Source of the DNA: Epiperipatus broadwayi
Lineage: Eukaryota; Onychophora; Udeonychophora; Euonychophora; Peripatidae
Direction: 5' to 3'
Length of the DNA: 64,000 nt
NCBI GenBank assembly: GCA_028023455.1
Contig: JAQFVV010012396.1
Location: 10,704,085-10,768,084 of the forward strand
Notes under the pieces: model-generated
What the model saw: only the letters and a program-made list of their open reading frames with translations
The model's database searches: none
What the model was told of the DNA's origin: nothing
Position numbers and translations under genes: made by a program
Shown here: in pieces, positions 12,480 through 25,528 of the stretch
Position numbering within the stretch: the first letter of the stretch is position 1
Layout: the number at the start of each line of letters is the position of its first letter

Positions 12480-13480
12480 AAAATTCCATTCAACAGTTAA
12501 CTAAAAAAAGATCTAATAAGATTTTAGAACAATTATGTTTGTCTCCATAAAGTAAGGTCCTATTGCTACTCTTGCAGAGGGAAAAATATTTAAAATGGAT
12601 TAGTTTATCTAAAAAACAATTTGGATTTAGTAAAAGTAGTTGTGCAAGAGATACAACAGGAATGTTAAAATAGCAAAAGAGGTAAACTGATTGTTTCAAT
12701 GATATTGAAAAGCCATTTGATAAAATGAATTGTATTATTTTACTAAATGTATATTGAAAAATTTGTATTTGAATGAAGATATGTATATACGTGCATGTGT
12801 AGTTAAATAATATTTTTAAAGAAAAATATATAAAGTAGCAATACTGTCTACCCAATATTTTACTTAAATATATGAATATTGTTTTGATAAGAATAAAATT
12901 AGCATTGAAATAAAAGAATTAATTGTTATCAGATTTTACATAGCAATTCTTGTAGATATTAAGGATATATTCAATAAAATGTTATTTAGGAATGACAAAG
13001 TTTGCATAGAATTTGGAATGAAAATAAATATCAACAAAATTAAAGCAGTAAAATAGTTAGAGAATTAATGATGGAATATTATTCTATGAACTAGTGGGAA
13101 TGAAAAAAGACTTGTTAAATATTTTGTTTAAAAATATTGTTTAAATGAAACAGAAACACCAACTATTAGAAAGTGGGATAAAAACTGAGACTTTACAAAA
13201 TAGATTTGGATAAGATGAAAAAAATACGATCAGAAATGTATAAGTGCTAAAAAAGGGGGCAAATATTATATTTGAAAAATTATTTAAGAGGAAAAAAATG
13301 GATGGGCATGTATTTAAAGACATAAATTTTGAAAGATATATTGGAAAAGACTCTATGAAGAAAAAAATGTAAGGGAGGAAAATTGGTTGTCTTAAAAAGT
13401 AAAATAGCTAAATGTGTTTGAAGAGTAGGGAAAGAGTTGGAAAGGTTTAGAGAAGGTATATAAACTTGTCTTCTGGCAAA
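12480..13480 (+). pseudogene. Non-LTR retrotransposon (LINE) reverse transcriptase relic
   Basis: A heavily stopped plus-strand reading gives RT landmarks in order. KKQFGFSKSSCARDT at about 12615-12665 corresponds to the FGFRxGxxTxD region. A segment with DIEKPFDKMN at about 12700-12733 corresponds to FxDxxKAFDxVN. A segment at about 12935-13050 (ILVDIKDIFNKMLF, then MKININKIKAV) corresponds to the region after the catalytic YxDD box, ending in the family's LxINxxKTK. The later part to about 13450 has LINE-tail-like lysine-rich text. Many in-frame stops and shifts make it dead. Clade cannot be decided by eye. Confidence 0.6.
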
Positions 13481-13844
13481 TACTCATGTATATATTCTAA
13501 GTTAATAATTAATCTAAAAAATAAATAAGAAATAATTAACTGCTGACTCATTTCTATCTAAAGATGAACTACATAAAAAAAGTAAAATTTCTTGACTAAT
13601 CATTCAGTATCACTTTTTACTTGAACAGCATCAATGCTTTTTAATAACTTTTCTATTATAACATTCTGGATTCAACCACCATCTTCCATGAAATGGTTAT
13701 ATTTCATGAAGTATGGACTCATATAAATTCATTTTATTTTATTTTACAACAATTTATAAAATATCTTTGTTTTTGCTAATTTAAAATCTATAAAGAATAT
13801 TTTTTTCTCTCTGCAAAAAAAAAAAAAACAGGCAGAACTCAATT
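13481..13844. other. AT-rich sequence, nothing recognised
   Basis: A poly-A run at about 13815-13829 precedes the next repeat. No gene is visible. Confidence 0.4.
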
Positions 13845-14100
13845 ATACGTATTGCCACTCACAGCAAGCTAGAGTAATCAATGGATGCCAGAAGGCTTGT
13901 GCATAAAATCCCCATCTAGTGCCTATTCATCCAATATCCCAGACTGAATCAATGGATGCCAAAAGGCTTGGGCATAAAATCCCCATCTAGTGCCTACTCA
14001 TCCAATATCCCCACACTAGTTTCTGGCTTAATATATATAGTGAGTTTTGCCTGTTTTAATAACAGTTATAAGCAAGCATAAGAAATGTTAATCATGTGAT
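13845..14100 (-). repeat. Repeat family 1 fragment with a 71-bp tandem duplication
   Basis: It is homologous to the repeats at 6474-7200 and 52205-53215. The segment starting AATCAATGGATGCC occurs at 13876 and again at 13947, a direct duplication of period 71. The copy is truncated: only the GAAAC and stem I 3' half of the hammerhead remain (near 14005-14030, minus strand). The 3' part, including CTGTTTTAATAACAGTTAT, matches 52750-52785. Confidence 0.65.
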
Positions 14101-15289
14101 GTCTATTGGCTTAAAGAAAAAAAAACTAAAATGGAAAAATGTTAAACTATGAAAGAAATTACTTTCCTATAAAAAAATAGTTTTTCTATTTGGTAATTTT
14201 TGTAAACTGTAATTAAAACAATTTGAGATTTTATTTCATTTGCAAATGATATTTAAATATAGTGTTTATTATGAATCTTTATACTTACCAATAACAATTT
14301 TCATTAATATATAACAAAAATAACAAGCTTTAGCTTTATCACAAAAAAAATAGATCAAGATCATATATGATAGCCTGTCAATATTAAATTCTAAAAATAC
14401 AAAAACAAAATAGAAAAAAATTAAATTTTATAATAAAATTATTATTATTTTTGTTCTTGATTTGTTATTTCTAAGCAATATAGACCAACAGCTAACATTT
14501 TATTTAAAATTCTAATAAACAATTTTATAAGTTATCTTTCTTTAATTAGAAAAAATATTGCAGCCATAGATAATTTATTATTTTTGATCCAAGCTATATG
14601 GCCTTCTTAAGTGCAGGGCCCAATTGGTATAAAACCAGCCCTAACAGAAAATACCCTCCCCCCCATAGAAGAAAGTGAAAGTATTTGAAAACTTGACAAA
14701 AAATTAAAAGAAAAATATTGTTAGATGTAAAAGCATGGAGAGGGGATAAATAATTGGTGCCATTGTTAGCAGCTATTTGTAAATGAGTACAGACATTCTG
14801 ATTCCAAAAGAAAAAAAATTAAAGACAATAGTAATAATAATATTATAGATGAGTTTCTGATGATTATATTAATTAATTCACAAACTATACACAAAATGCT
14901 GGCCTATTATTCTGTATAATAAATATTTTGCAATACTATCTTCTCCAGCAAAAACAATTAATATTGCACTTCCTTAGAGTGACTTTGAGATAATCTTTAT
15001 AACATATATGAGGGCTGCCTCTACTATACTTAAGTTCAGAATAAATACTTTTTTTTAAGGAAGCCTTGCATTATTTAATTGTTGCAAATATTTAACCCAA
15101 TGTAAAAGTGATTTTACAGTAATAGACTTCATGACATCTTGACCAGAAAACTAAGGAACATACTGATTGGTTGCATATTCTTTCCCCCATGATTTTAGAA
15201 TTTTATAGCCCCCCCCCCCCCCCCATAACATTTTTTTAATGCTTTTATGTTAGTCAATCTCATTTATATACAATAAAACAGATAAATGA
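14101..15289. other. AT-rich sequence with a poly-C tract, no gene
   Basis: A C homopolymer of about 17 lies near 15209-15225. Around 14600-14660 a short less AT-rich stretch appears. No feature is supportable. Confidence 0.4.
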
Positions 15290-16960
15290 CATTTATATTC
15301 AATTAATTCAATTGAAAAAGTAAATATTATATCTCTTTTAACACGTGAAAAGCAGCAGAACATTAGAGTTTCGTCTGCACTTCAACATTTAAGTCAGTTA
15401 TCATGATTCTGGAATTGGCTTACATTCCCAAAATGATGACTATACAAGTTTTCATCCATCAATTCTAATAAAAAAACTTGAGTTTTTAATCATTAATTAT
15501 TAAACCAGTTTTTATATATCGCATTCAAAACATTTCATACATTCTGTAGATTATCTTTTAAAGTGACACAGATTGCATAATCATTACCATTTTATAAATC
15601 CAAAAACCATGAAGTTTTGTTTTTAATCTATTCAAATTAAAATTTTCACCATCAAATCTGTAATCCATTTTGATCACTGATTCATGAAGCTACATAAAAC
15701 AGTTCCAAAGACCACTATCATAAAAATTGAAAAGAAAGCTGGAGCTAGAGCATATTCTTATTTAAGATTAGTTTTCATTTTAAGGGGCTGATTTTCTACC
15801 TGTTCTTTCATTTTATCATACAAAAATTGTATAATGTAAGTAAAATTTTGTGGAAGACCAAAAAAATTTGAAACAATACTACAGACTTGCTTAACTGAGT
15901 CTAAATCAATAAAAGCAATATATAAATCCTAAGTTTTCTTGCATTTGTCTGACATTAAAACAAATTGGTATTATTTCTTGATTCTCTATAATCATACCGA
16001 GTCTTTAGAAATCATTTATCTATAACTGGAAACAACATATACGATAAAATCCTTGAAAGTATTTTGGCTGTAGAGAATATAATATTTCATGATAATTATC
16101 TTGTTAATCTTCTTTATTTTTTAAAATTGGAACAATAGGACATTCTTAAGATCAATCAGTACAATTTCATGAGTTTATATATATTTTTAAAAAAAAATCT
16201 AATATTTTAAAATAACATACAGCCTCTCTAGATATTTCATTTAGACTTATATCCTTTCTGTTTTTATGATTACAAAAAATTGTTCGAGTATACTAAACTG
16301 GATATCTTCTATCCAAATTCAAATTAATATATAGAATTGATATGTCATTAAATCATGATCCTTTCAATTTTTGTATCATTATTCAAAAGGATGATCAAAT
16401 ACTCTACATGTTCAAAATATTGCTAACATCATATAAGAGAACACCACTGATAGATTTAATAAGATTACAATATTGTTTTTAGGGTCCAATTAATGTGCTA
16501 AAAAAAGATCAAAAATTGGATATGATCAGCAAATGTCTATCCCTTTTGCATTTTTATTACATCAATTCTTCTTTCTTTAGATTATTATATTAAATTACAA
16601 AGCTCTACATTCAATTTATTATTCTGTGCAATAGGAAATGAAATGTTTCTTTTTAATCAAATCACTAATAATAGGATCATGGACAGAAAAAAGTTATGAT
16701 TCCTCTTTTCAGTTAATCCAAGAAGATTTATTTGTATCCATATCAAGTTCCTTAAGAGAATTCCATGCCTCAGTAACACGCCAATCCCTGAAAGTCCAAA
16801 TTAGCAATATTAATGGTTTAACCGACATTTTAAGTGCTTTTAAAGAATCAAAGTTCTTGGGAATGTGCAGCTACCAAGTTAAGTTTGGAATACCCTAGTC
16901 TATGATTTATCCAACAATTTGTAGTGGTAGTGCTTATGAATAGAAATTTCTCTGATATTC
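15290..16960 (-). pseudogene. Non-LTR retrotransposon (LINE) endonuclease-RT relic
   Basis: Read on the minus strand from about 16960 downward: NCWINHRLGYSKLNL (about 16920-16870) resembles the end of an APE-type endonuclease, where SDHxxLxxxL is usual. Next, AWNSLRELD with downstream KEES, DPIISDLIKKKHF (about 16770-16640) matches the EN-RT linker. YIAFIDLDSVKQV (about 15935-15895) corresponds to the FxDxxKAFD motif. FGLPQNFTYIIQFLYDKM (about 15870-15815) corresponds to the G-x-P and LYxxM region. ALAPAFFSIF (about 15755-15725) corresponds to the QGCxLAPxLF motif. Stops and shifts occur throughout. This order is standard for LINE ORF2; the element is dead and truncated at both ends. Confidence 0.7.
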
Positions 16961-17887
16961 TGACTCATAATTATAATGTGTAAAAAGTTAATAACATTTA
17001 CAGCATCATTAATATTATTTCCAATAACTTGTGCCAAAGTTTACTGTTTGTAATATATGGGTATATCTGAATATGACTGATTAAAAATAATTAAATAACT
17101 AATGTGAAGATATACAAATTAGAAATGCTTGACTATTGTATATTTTTGATAATTAATAACACAATTTAATAAATACAACAATATTTATAGATCAAACTAA
17201 ATATGAATTCAAGAAAAATTACTATATGTATATCTAATATGCATATTGAATGTCTTTAGAAAAATTTACTTTATGTAAATATTCCAAATACAGGTAGTAT
17301 AAACCCTATGTTTCAAGAGGTATTATTCTCCCCTCTTCTTCAGGTGTTGCTGGCTTTACCAGTACTAGCAAAAATTAGAAATTTACCTAGAAACATTATA
17401 GTTGCCATATAAGTGATAATAACTAATAGTTTAGTTTGGAGGGCACTGCATACCTTTCAGATGCAAAACCTCTGGGACAAGTCACCCATGATGGTTTTTA
17501 CACCGCTTTTAATTAATTTGAAGGGTCTTTTACAAAAACAAAGTTCTCATTGTCTATTCACGTTTTCATCCTTTTGGATCTATTGTTCTCTAAAGTTGAA
17601 CCGACCAGTCTAAGATATAGGAAGATTATCAGGTCTGCCTTGGTCTAATTAAATATGCTATTCAATCCATTATTGTTATGTAATAAAATGGCAAACATAT
17701 TTTTATCAATCAAAATGTTTTGTATTATACGGCAGAATTTAAGTAACTATTAAATATACTTTAATTATATAATAATGTATTTCGACATTACTTTTTAATA
17801 TTAAGCATATTATTTTTTAATTCATTTATTTTTTAAATACAACTATTTAGCATTTTTTCATGAACAATAATTATTACTACTTACTTA
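16961..17887. other. No identified gene; a less AT-rich block at 17290-17640
   Basis: The block at 17290-17640 has more complex sequence than its flanks and could be the 5' part of the neighbouring LINE relic. No motif decides this. The 66-codon plus-strand frame at 17413-17613 has no recognisable homology. Confidence 0.3.
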
Positions 17888-18240
17888 TAATCCATTAAAT
17901 ATGTTGAACATCTCCACTGTTGCTTTAGTTTTAATGATACCAATGGTTGATTTTCTTTTACCTGTATTAGCTCATAAAGGGAGTTTGTAATGTCTTTTCC
18001 AATTTAGACTATAGTCTCCAGTCCAATCAAAGTTTTTTTTACAAGTTTTTCTGGCTGCTCATTTATTAATGTCTTTAATACATATGTCTCTCAGCAATTA
18101 AAACTTTTTAAGTAATCAATTGCATTACAATTTTGTTTACAGAGATAATTTTTGAGTTTTCTAAATTTGACACTATTATCCAATTTCAAGATCACCAACT
18201 GTTTTGATAATTTTTTACAATTACTTTCCCCACTCATGCT
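17888..18240 (-). pseudogene. Coding-like stretch of unknown identity
   Basis: On the minus strand a frame opens with ATG at about 18236 (MSGESNCKKLSKQ...). It stays coding-like for about 115 codons with only two stops, in the order LKNYLCKQNCNAIDYLKSFN, stop, ETYVLKTLINEQPEKL, stop, then NSLYELIQVKENQPLVSL. It ends at a donor-like AAG|GTAAGTA context just below 17888. Composition is charged and cysteine-containing rather than low-complexity, unlike random AT-rich frames. I do not recognise the family. It may be a dead exon or retroelement remnant. A further minus-strand frame of 66 codons lies upstream at 18340-18540. Confidence 0.25.
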
Positions 18241-18540
18241 TTATTCAGACTGTCTCCAATTCAAATACTTACTTCAGTAATATATTTTCATTTAATTTTG
18301 TAGAACCAGTTGGTCTTTTTTTTTTTTACAGTAACTAAGTTAATTTATTTCTGATTTGGTATCCATTAAGTTTAGGTGACTTATCCATAGAAGTTGTAGG
18401 CATCGAGTACTGATGAAGCAAGGCCAAATATAACAATATTTAAATATTTGTAGTCTCCACTTTTTTAAAACTTGTTGAATGCCCTTTTCAGTTAAAACAT
18501 GCAACTCAGAAAGATAGAAAGGTGTAGCTGATCCCTCCAA

Positions 18541-19125
18541 TTTTAAAATATTTTTTAGATAGTTAAACAGGCTATGTTATTTGACATAATAGTCTTAGTT
18601 AATCTATTATGAACAAAGATCTCTTAATTTTGTAATATTTACCTTTTTCCAGTGTTTTGTCAGATGATATGCTGTTTATCTGGATTAAGTATCAATTAAA
18701 ATTAGAAAGTGACATATTATAAAATATTGCAGTCTATGTGAACTCTTTGCCATTGATTCTGTACTATTTTTTGCAATTCTTAATGTGAGGACATTCTTTA
18801 GTGTTAATTCCTTTATCAGATATGATGTGGTTCAACATTTGTATTCCAATAACATTTTCTTCATTTAAATTCTGAAATTTTTGAAATATGAAAATATTTT
18901 TAATGATATTAATCATTATCTCCAATGCCTCAAATCATTCCCTTTCAATGACTGGGCTTATTTATATATAGTAGCTGAATATATATATTTTCATTTATTT
19001 TAATAGATGAGTTGATCTGTACATCTATTTTCAATAAATTGTTTACATTTTTGCACATTGATGTTCTCTTTTTGAAGAGAGAATTTTGAGCTCAACTTAA
19101 ATTATTTATGAAAATTAATATATAT
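18541..19125. other. AT-rich sequence, nothing recognised
   Basis: No coding or repeat signal is visible. Confidence 0.4.
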
Positions 19126-19833
19126 GAGGGGGGACCCAAAAATAACCGGAATTCTTCTCTGGTATGTGTTCCTGTTGTAGTATATACTTTTGCCATTACA
19201 TGTATCTTGCAGGTACCCTTCTATGTTAATCTATCAAATAATATAGTCATGTGAAATCATGGGAAAAACATTGTTTTGTAAAGTGCATTTTGGTAAATTT
19301 TTTTATAATGGCTGAAATGTTGAATTAAAGCTGATTTTTTTTTTTGACGCAAACAGCATTTTTCTCTCAGGTCTGACATTTTATCTGCAAGTTCTAAAAC
19401 ATTTATGTGATGCAGTAAAATGTAAACATCCCATTCTGTGCAAAAAAAAGAGTGTAAACTCCACCCCAACTGTGTCATCTCTCAAAGCCTTGAGTGTGAA
19501 ACAGTTTTAATTAAATTCAGCATGACCCAGCTTATCTATCAGTGGTATTCACTCAATCTCATTGTGAGCAATTTTTTTAAATCACTTGAATGAAAAAATG
19601 TCTCAATTTTTTTTTTTGCAGACTTAGAACTGGGGGTAAAAAAAAATGACAGAAGCGTTAAAATGCATCACTTTGCAAATATTTCTGGACTACTTTGAAA
19701 AGTGACAAACTGGTTTAGACTGGTGCATTGTTTTAAATAGTCTATACTTTTTAGAATGATTCAATTTCTGTCATCTAAAAATAAATATTACAATTTTTTA
19801 TCACAAAATTCCGGTTATTTTTGGGTCCTCCTG
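19126..19833. mobile_element. Non-autonomous inverted-repeat DNA transposon, about 708 bp, TA target
   Basis: The terminal inverted repeats share GACCCAAAAATAACCGGAAT. The left copy starts near 19126 (about 19132-19152 in the perfect core). The right copy is inverted at about 19807-19833. Beyond both ends lie TATATA stretches, compatible with TA target duplication as in the Tc1/mariner superfamily. The 73-codon minus-strand frame at 19257-19478 has no recognisable transposase motif, so the element is probably a deletion derivative. It lies directly beside the left LTR of the Gypsy relic. Confidence 0.75.
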
Positions 19834-19839
19834 TATATA

Positions 19840-20095
19840 TGTCAAATTCACACACAGATGGAGTAAGCATGTGTGCAAAAGGTTAGAAAATCAGATTTAT
19901 AAATTTTATTATCAAGTAATGTGTATAAAAAAGTAATACACACACTAAAAAAGATGTTTATGTTAGAGACTTTTCTCTGCAAAGATTAATGTTTAGTTTC
20001 ATTTATCAGTATATATATATATATATATACAAGTAAAATAAATTCATATTTATTTTGGATTGTTTATTTCATTTCTATCTGGCTGGCAGATATAT
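19840..20095 (+). repeat. Left LTR of Ty3/Gypsy relic
   Basis: It is similar to 22720-22940 over more than 200 bp. Shared words include GTGTGCAAAAG, TTATTATCAAGTAA, CAAAGATTA and AACTCATATTTATTTTG or one-base variants. The two copies flank gag and integrase remnants in the same orientation, as LTRs do. The outer boundary is obscured by the adjoining inverted-repeat element. Confidence 0.65.
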
Positions 20096-22520
20096 ATCTT
20101 TGGGATACATAGCATATAACTCCAGTCAACCTGAAGTACAGTAGACAGCTGCAGATGACAGAAAACCTGAAGTACAGCACATGGTTGCAGACAAGAGGCA
20201 ATCTGAAGTTTACAGCAGATTGGCTAAAGGCAATAGTTGTTAATGCAGGTAAGAGAACCTGTAAATTAATAAAAATTTACCACAGATGATAAGCATGTCA
20301 ATATTATAATTGAAGGAACTATAATATTTGTATATAAATTAAGTAAACTCCGAAAATGGCATTTGATGTTAGCGATGCAGCAAATTGTGTTTGTACATGG
20401 AACACATAGAGAAATTTATGGTCATTAATAAAATAGAGAAAGATAATCTAAAGATAGTGACATTGATGTGGTTGGCGGGTAAAGATGTTCTGAAAATAGC
20501 AAAAAAACTGCAAACTGCAACTTCCAGAAGAAACAACATATCTTGAACTTAAAAAAATTTAAGAACATACTTCGAATTAGCAAAATTTAAATGAGTGTCA
20601 TGTCTATGTTTTAGAAATAGAAGACAAACACTGAATGAGAGATATCAGCAATATAATAAAGCACTGCTGGAATTATAAAAACACTGAATTTAGGACTGAA
20701 CTGAATGATATGCTCTTTGGCCAGTAACTATGGGAAATGACTGTCGATAAGTTATATCAAGTTCTCCTTGATGAAGTACCATTGACATATAAGCAGGAGG
20801 TGGGTAAATATATAAATCAATAGTTACTCATGTAAGATACTGCTGAATTTCAAAATAATAAAAATGTAGCAACATATAAAATGATAGTAAATAAAGCTGA
20901 CAGTCAGACCACAAGATGTTGAAATTCTACAAAGTCTTTTGTATGCTACTCTTGCAGTGAGAAGAGACAACTAAAGAAGATTTGTAAATTTAAAAGTACT
21001 AAGCGCACATATGCTGAAAAACTAGTCATTCACAATGTATTTGTTGCACAAAAGTTAAAAAAAGGAAATTATGGGGCGGATTTCAAACCATATGGGGGAG
21101 GGGCAAGAATAAAATTGAAATAAATACAATATATAGTGTAAATAATAACTATATTTGTTTAAACACATGAATTGCTGAACAAAAACCAATATGGAAATTG
21201 ACAGCAGTGTAGGGTTGTCAGTACTTTCATTAAAAGATTGGACAAAATTAATAAAAAAGACAAGAAAGAGTATCACTATGAAAAAAGCTGATGTTATGGC
21301 TACAGATGAAAATAGGATTGATATTCAAGGTAAAGTAATGGTATCAGTCAGACTGAAGACCAAAATAATGTATATTGTGAAAAGAGACCTTATTCCAATC
21401 TCAGGAAAAAGTTGATTCCAGTCGCTAGGAATTCAAGTAAAGAGAAAAAATACAGAGGTCTGGGCAAGTAAAAAAGAGACAGCAACAGTTTGAACAGTCA
21501 GATTGGACATACTGTTAAGTGTTTTATTGGCAATGTACTACAATGATTTGACGTAAGAAGATAGAGTCTTGAATTAAAGCCAAAAACTCATGCTGGTTCT
21601 TTTAAAAATATATTCCTGATACCAATAGATTTTTACTCAAAATGGACAGACTACAAAATAGTTAAAAAGTATGAGTGTGGTAAACACTGTGAAAGCTTAA
21701 AATGAAATTTTCATGTCTGACTTGTTTAAAGACTTTTTAACAACTAGATGAATTCACCATGTATTAACACCCTCATATCATCCAGAGTCTAATGGCCTGG
21801 CAAGGCAGTACAGTATTTGAAACAGATACTAAAAAAAACTTCATATAATGTTATTAATGAAGTTTCAATTGATGCTATGTTCTATCAACATTTCACTTCA
21901 TGTGCATTAATTAAAAGGACACTGATTGAGATATTATTGCATTGAAAATGCCAAACCCACCTATCTGTACTAATGCCTAATAATAGAGCATTTAGACAAA
22001 TTGAGTTGGATGAAGCAAGCTATAAAGTTAGTAATGCCATTTGGATATGTGACATATTAAAAAGAAAATAATTTCCAAGAGTTACAACCATCATTGTTTC
22101 AAGACAATTAATTGTAGACTTCAAATAGTAGAAGAATGAGAAAACACAAAAATTGATTGAAAGTTCACTATCCAGAATTGTTAGAAGAACCAAGTGATGG
22201 TGTTAATTCAATAATAATACTTCACTAAAAAAAGAAAATCTGTTGCTGCAAAAGAGCTGTTGGACTTAAGTTTAGTTAAAGAAAAGCATTTATTCATAAA
22301 AAATGATTCATTAAATGAATTGGAGAGTTTTTCAAAAAGTGGATTTGTCGTTTTCAAAATAGACTTTACAGGAAGAGGAGAAAGTTACTGAGCGAGCAGG
22401 AGGAAAAAAATGAATTATCTCTGTCTAGACCTGTTTGAGAATGCAAAAAACCTAAAAGACTGCAAGATTATTTCTTGTGAAATAAAAGTTAATTTTCTAG
22501 AGTGAGGAGAGAAACTGAAG
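20096..22520 (+). pseudogene. Ty3/Gypsy retrotransposon internal region, RT deleted
   Basis: The order on the plus strand is as follows. Gag-like text lies at about 20690-20880, including MTVDKLYQVLLDEVP. A zinc-knuckle remnant CYSCSEKRQLKKICKF lies near 20940-20990. An aspartic-protease-like frame at 21191-21415 begins EIDSSVGLSVLSLKDW, where a working enzyme has D-T/S-G at the DSS position. Then the sequence passes almost directly to an integrase C-terminal core at about 21750-21850, with HPESNGLARQ-like text. This continues to about 22050 with IELDEASYK. RT and RNase H are missing, so an internal deletion of more than 1.5 kb is inferred. Stops are frequent. A purine-rich tract (about 22500-22512) lies before the right LTR region. 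Confidence 0.7.
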
Positions 22521-22529
22521 TGTGTATAA

Positions 22530-22940
22530 TGTTATAAATAAAAAATGGTGGATATATGTATTTGGGATATTGTTAATGTAAATAAAGTTTTATTATGGAA
22601 AATATTTATCGTAAACACATAATTATTTTATCATTCACTCTAGCAAAATTGGTAAGAAATTAGCATGGATGGAACTTATTTATGCAAATTAACTACATCA
22701 CAAAAAAAAAAAAAAAAGCAGCGGCAGATGGTGTGCAAAAGCTTAGAAAATTAACTGTATATTTTCTTATTATCAAGTAAGGTAAACACAGAAGTAATAT
22801 ATAAAGTACAGAAGAGATTTATTTTAGAGAATGTCTCCTCAAAGATTAGTTTTGTTTACCAGTATATGCACATTTATGTACGAGTAAATAAACTCATATT
22901 TATTTTGTGTTATTTAATTGCGATCCAGTTAGTATGCACA
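22530..22940 (+). repeat. Right LTR of Ty3/Gypsy relic (approximate)
   Basis: The part 22720-22940 matches the left LTR. The part 22530-22720 is probably the LTR 5' portion, which is missing or replaced on the left side. A poly-A tract (22702-22717) interrupts it. Confidence 0.5.
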
Positions 22941-25528
22941 TACCACTGGAGTACACAATAGTAATTAATTACTATATTTCTACTTCATTTTTACTTTTTA
23001 ATATTAGCATTTAAAATGATGGAGTACATTATAGGTACCATTGTGAAAATCAAGATTTAATATCATTAATCTTTCATTGGTACAAGAAAATTTAAGATTA
23101 TTGAAATTAGACCTTATAAAAAATTCAACACCATGTAGTCTTCTTTTATTGGATTATTTATTCTTCAAAAAAACTTGTACTTATTTGTTCTATTAAACTT
23201 CTTTTCTCTATAAAAATAATTTCATTAACCTCTATCAATTTTAAGTCATAACAATTCTTTAGCTATAGGTGATATTCTTAATTTGGGTTTGAAGAGTTTG
23301 CATCAAGTAAAGTTTGCATATTCCCTATATGTATATATGAGGGGGAAAAATGACATTATAATTACTTTTATCGCTTTAATGAGTAATCTGCTAGGTACTA
23401 CATTAGACACGCTATTTTTGGATCAACTTTTCTCATCCCTTTTCAATTCATAATAAGATAGATATCTCTAAATAGGCGGCTTAAATATAAACTTTTGTCG
23501 AATTGAAACTCCTATTCCAAATCCATTCTATTACGATTTATTGTTGATATACTGTCTTGAGCAAAGATCACAACAAAGAACTTCTCTATCTGATGCAAGA
23601 ATACAAACACACAATATAATAAGAATAAAGAAATAATTAAAGGCAAAAGAAAGTTTATAATGAGCGGGCCTTACACTAGCTTAAGTAACTGAAGATAGGT
23701 CCTACTAAATATATACATATATAACAAATTTCAAAACCAAGTATTCTTACTTAAACTAATAGTAAGTAATACAGTACAATAAATCATTATTGGTTCAGCA
23801 TATTAAATAATAACATATTATACCGTACTGAACGACACCTAATAAATTATTAATAAAAAAAACATGATTTAATTTAAGTTACAAATTAAATTTAATAAAA
23901 TTATCAAAAGTTGAAAAAACAAATAATAAAATAAACTAGTATAAACGTAATTGATGGAACAAAAGTGTGGATGACTTGCTCGGAAAATCAGCGTTCCAAA
24001 TAGTAAAAAAAATCGAGCACAAGGTGTTGATTAAATCAATTTTTTTTTAAAAAAAAGTTTTCTCAGATTGGAACGAATCAATAACTTTTATCTTTGAATA
24101 GTCCGTAGAGTAACTTTAAAATAAATCAATACATAAAACAAAAAAAAATTGATTTTACATTTCGCATTTTAAAAATAAATAAGCAACGCCCTCTACAAAC
24201 TTTTTAACGTTTATAACAAGCTTATGAATAATATAATTTGTAAATCAAGAAAATGGTATGTTTTTTTTTTTTTTTTTGAAGTAGTTGATAAATATTGCTG
24301 ACTATTTTTTTTAATTATTAAAATTTTCGGAAGTTTTATTTTGATGTTTAATTTATATATTTTTACGTTATAATTTAAAGATCATGTTTTGACTTCTGAT
24401 AACATCCGAATAACCATCGTAAAGAAGGAAGACATTCGTACGAAATTAAATTTTTGTAAAATTTCGTATGATTGTAAGCTATCAATAAAATATATATACC
24501 TACAATTATTAATCTGCACGTGTACAGAAATATATGTGTTTAAAATCAATGAGATAAACAAAAGTAAGGGGAAAGAATAAAAAGATTCAAATGCCTATAG
24601 TTAGTTAATCGGAAATATTTTAGAAATTAATTACTCTTATGAGAAAAGTAATGATAAAAAAAAAAACAATTATGAATGAGAATTGGAATGGCTAAGTAAT
24701 CTTTACAATAGAATGAGAGATTATTTTGTGATCATGTAAATATTAAAGTCATGTAAAAGTTTGGCAAAACGTTTTATTTATTGGACGGTTCACAATAACA
24801 AATGTGATCAATTTTCCTTTACAAAATTATTTAAATGTATTTAACACAATATTGAAAATAATCCTAACAGTATGGAAAGCTATTAGTTACTACAACTTTG
24901 TGATTCGTTGCTCATTTGGTCTGATGCAAAATTCATTGATTCTGTCTATAAGTAAGTATGCATTCCACAATCGTATGTGGAACGACTGAGAGATAGATAG
25001 CTTACATAAAAAAAGATATTAGAATTAAAGCTGTAAGAAAGCATGAAAGACCCAACCTCACTTCTTGCTGATAAATTCACTAGGAATAAAAAAATAAAAT
25101 ACTTTAGCCCTAGATGTGAGATTTACAAAATTGTAGATCTACATGACTGCAAAAATGGAAATCCTTTCAAGATTTCTAGTATTGAAATTAATCATTTCTA
25201 TTACGTAATGGCACTTAAAGATTAAATAAGTCATTCTGGAGTGTCAGGATATCCACATTCATTATTAAAAGATAACATCAAGCCTGTCATTGTAGTTACA
25301 AATTGTAATCACTAAAGGAAGACATCAAATATATTATTACCGTTTAGATTATTATAATTATATTAAGTTTAAATTATTGTATTTAAAGATCTTTTCGTTA
25401 TTATTTATTTTCAGTAATAATCATTTGTTTTCAGGTATTCATTTATCAATTATAATATTTTGATATTACTGCTTTTTAGTCTCATCTCTACCCAAAGTAT
25501 GGAAGTAGGGTGTGAGATATTAATTGGA
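22941..25528. other. No identified gene
   Basis: Homopolymers and AT-rich DNA predominate. Frames at 24389-24580, 24804-24989 and 25043-25225 (+) are 60-63 codons and resemble no family I know. The last, with CEIYKIVDLHDCKNGNPFKI, continues after a stop in the same frame to about 25310, so a decayed coding origin is possible but unproven. Confidence 0.35.
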
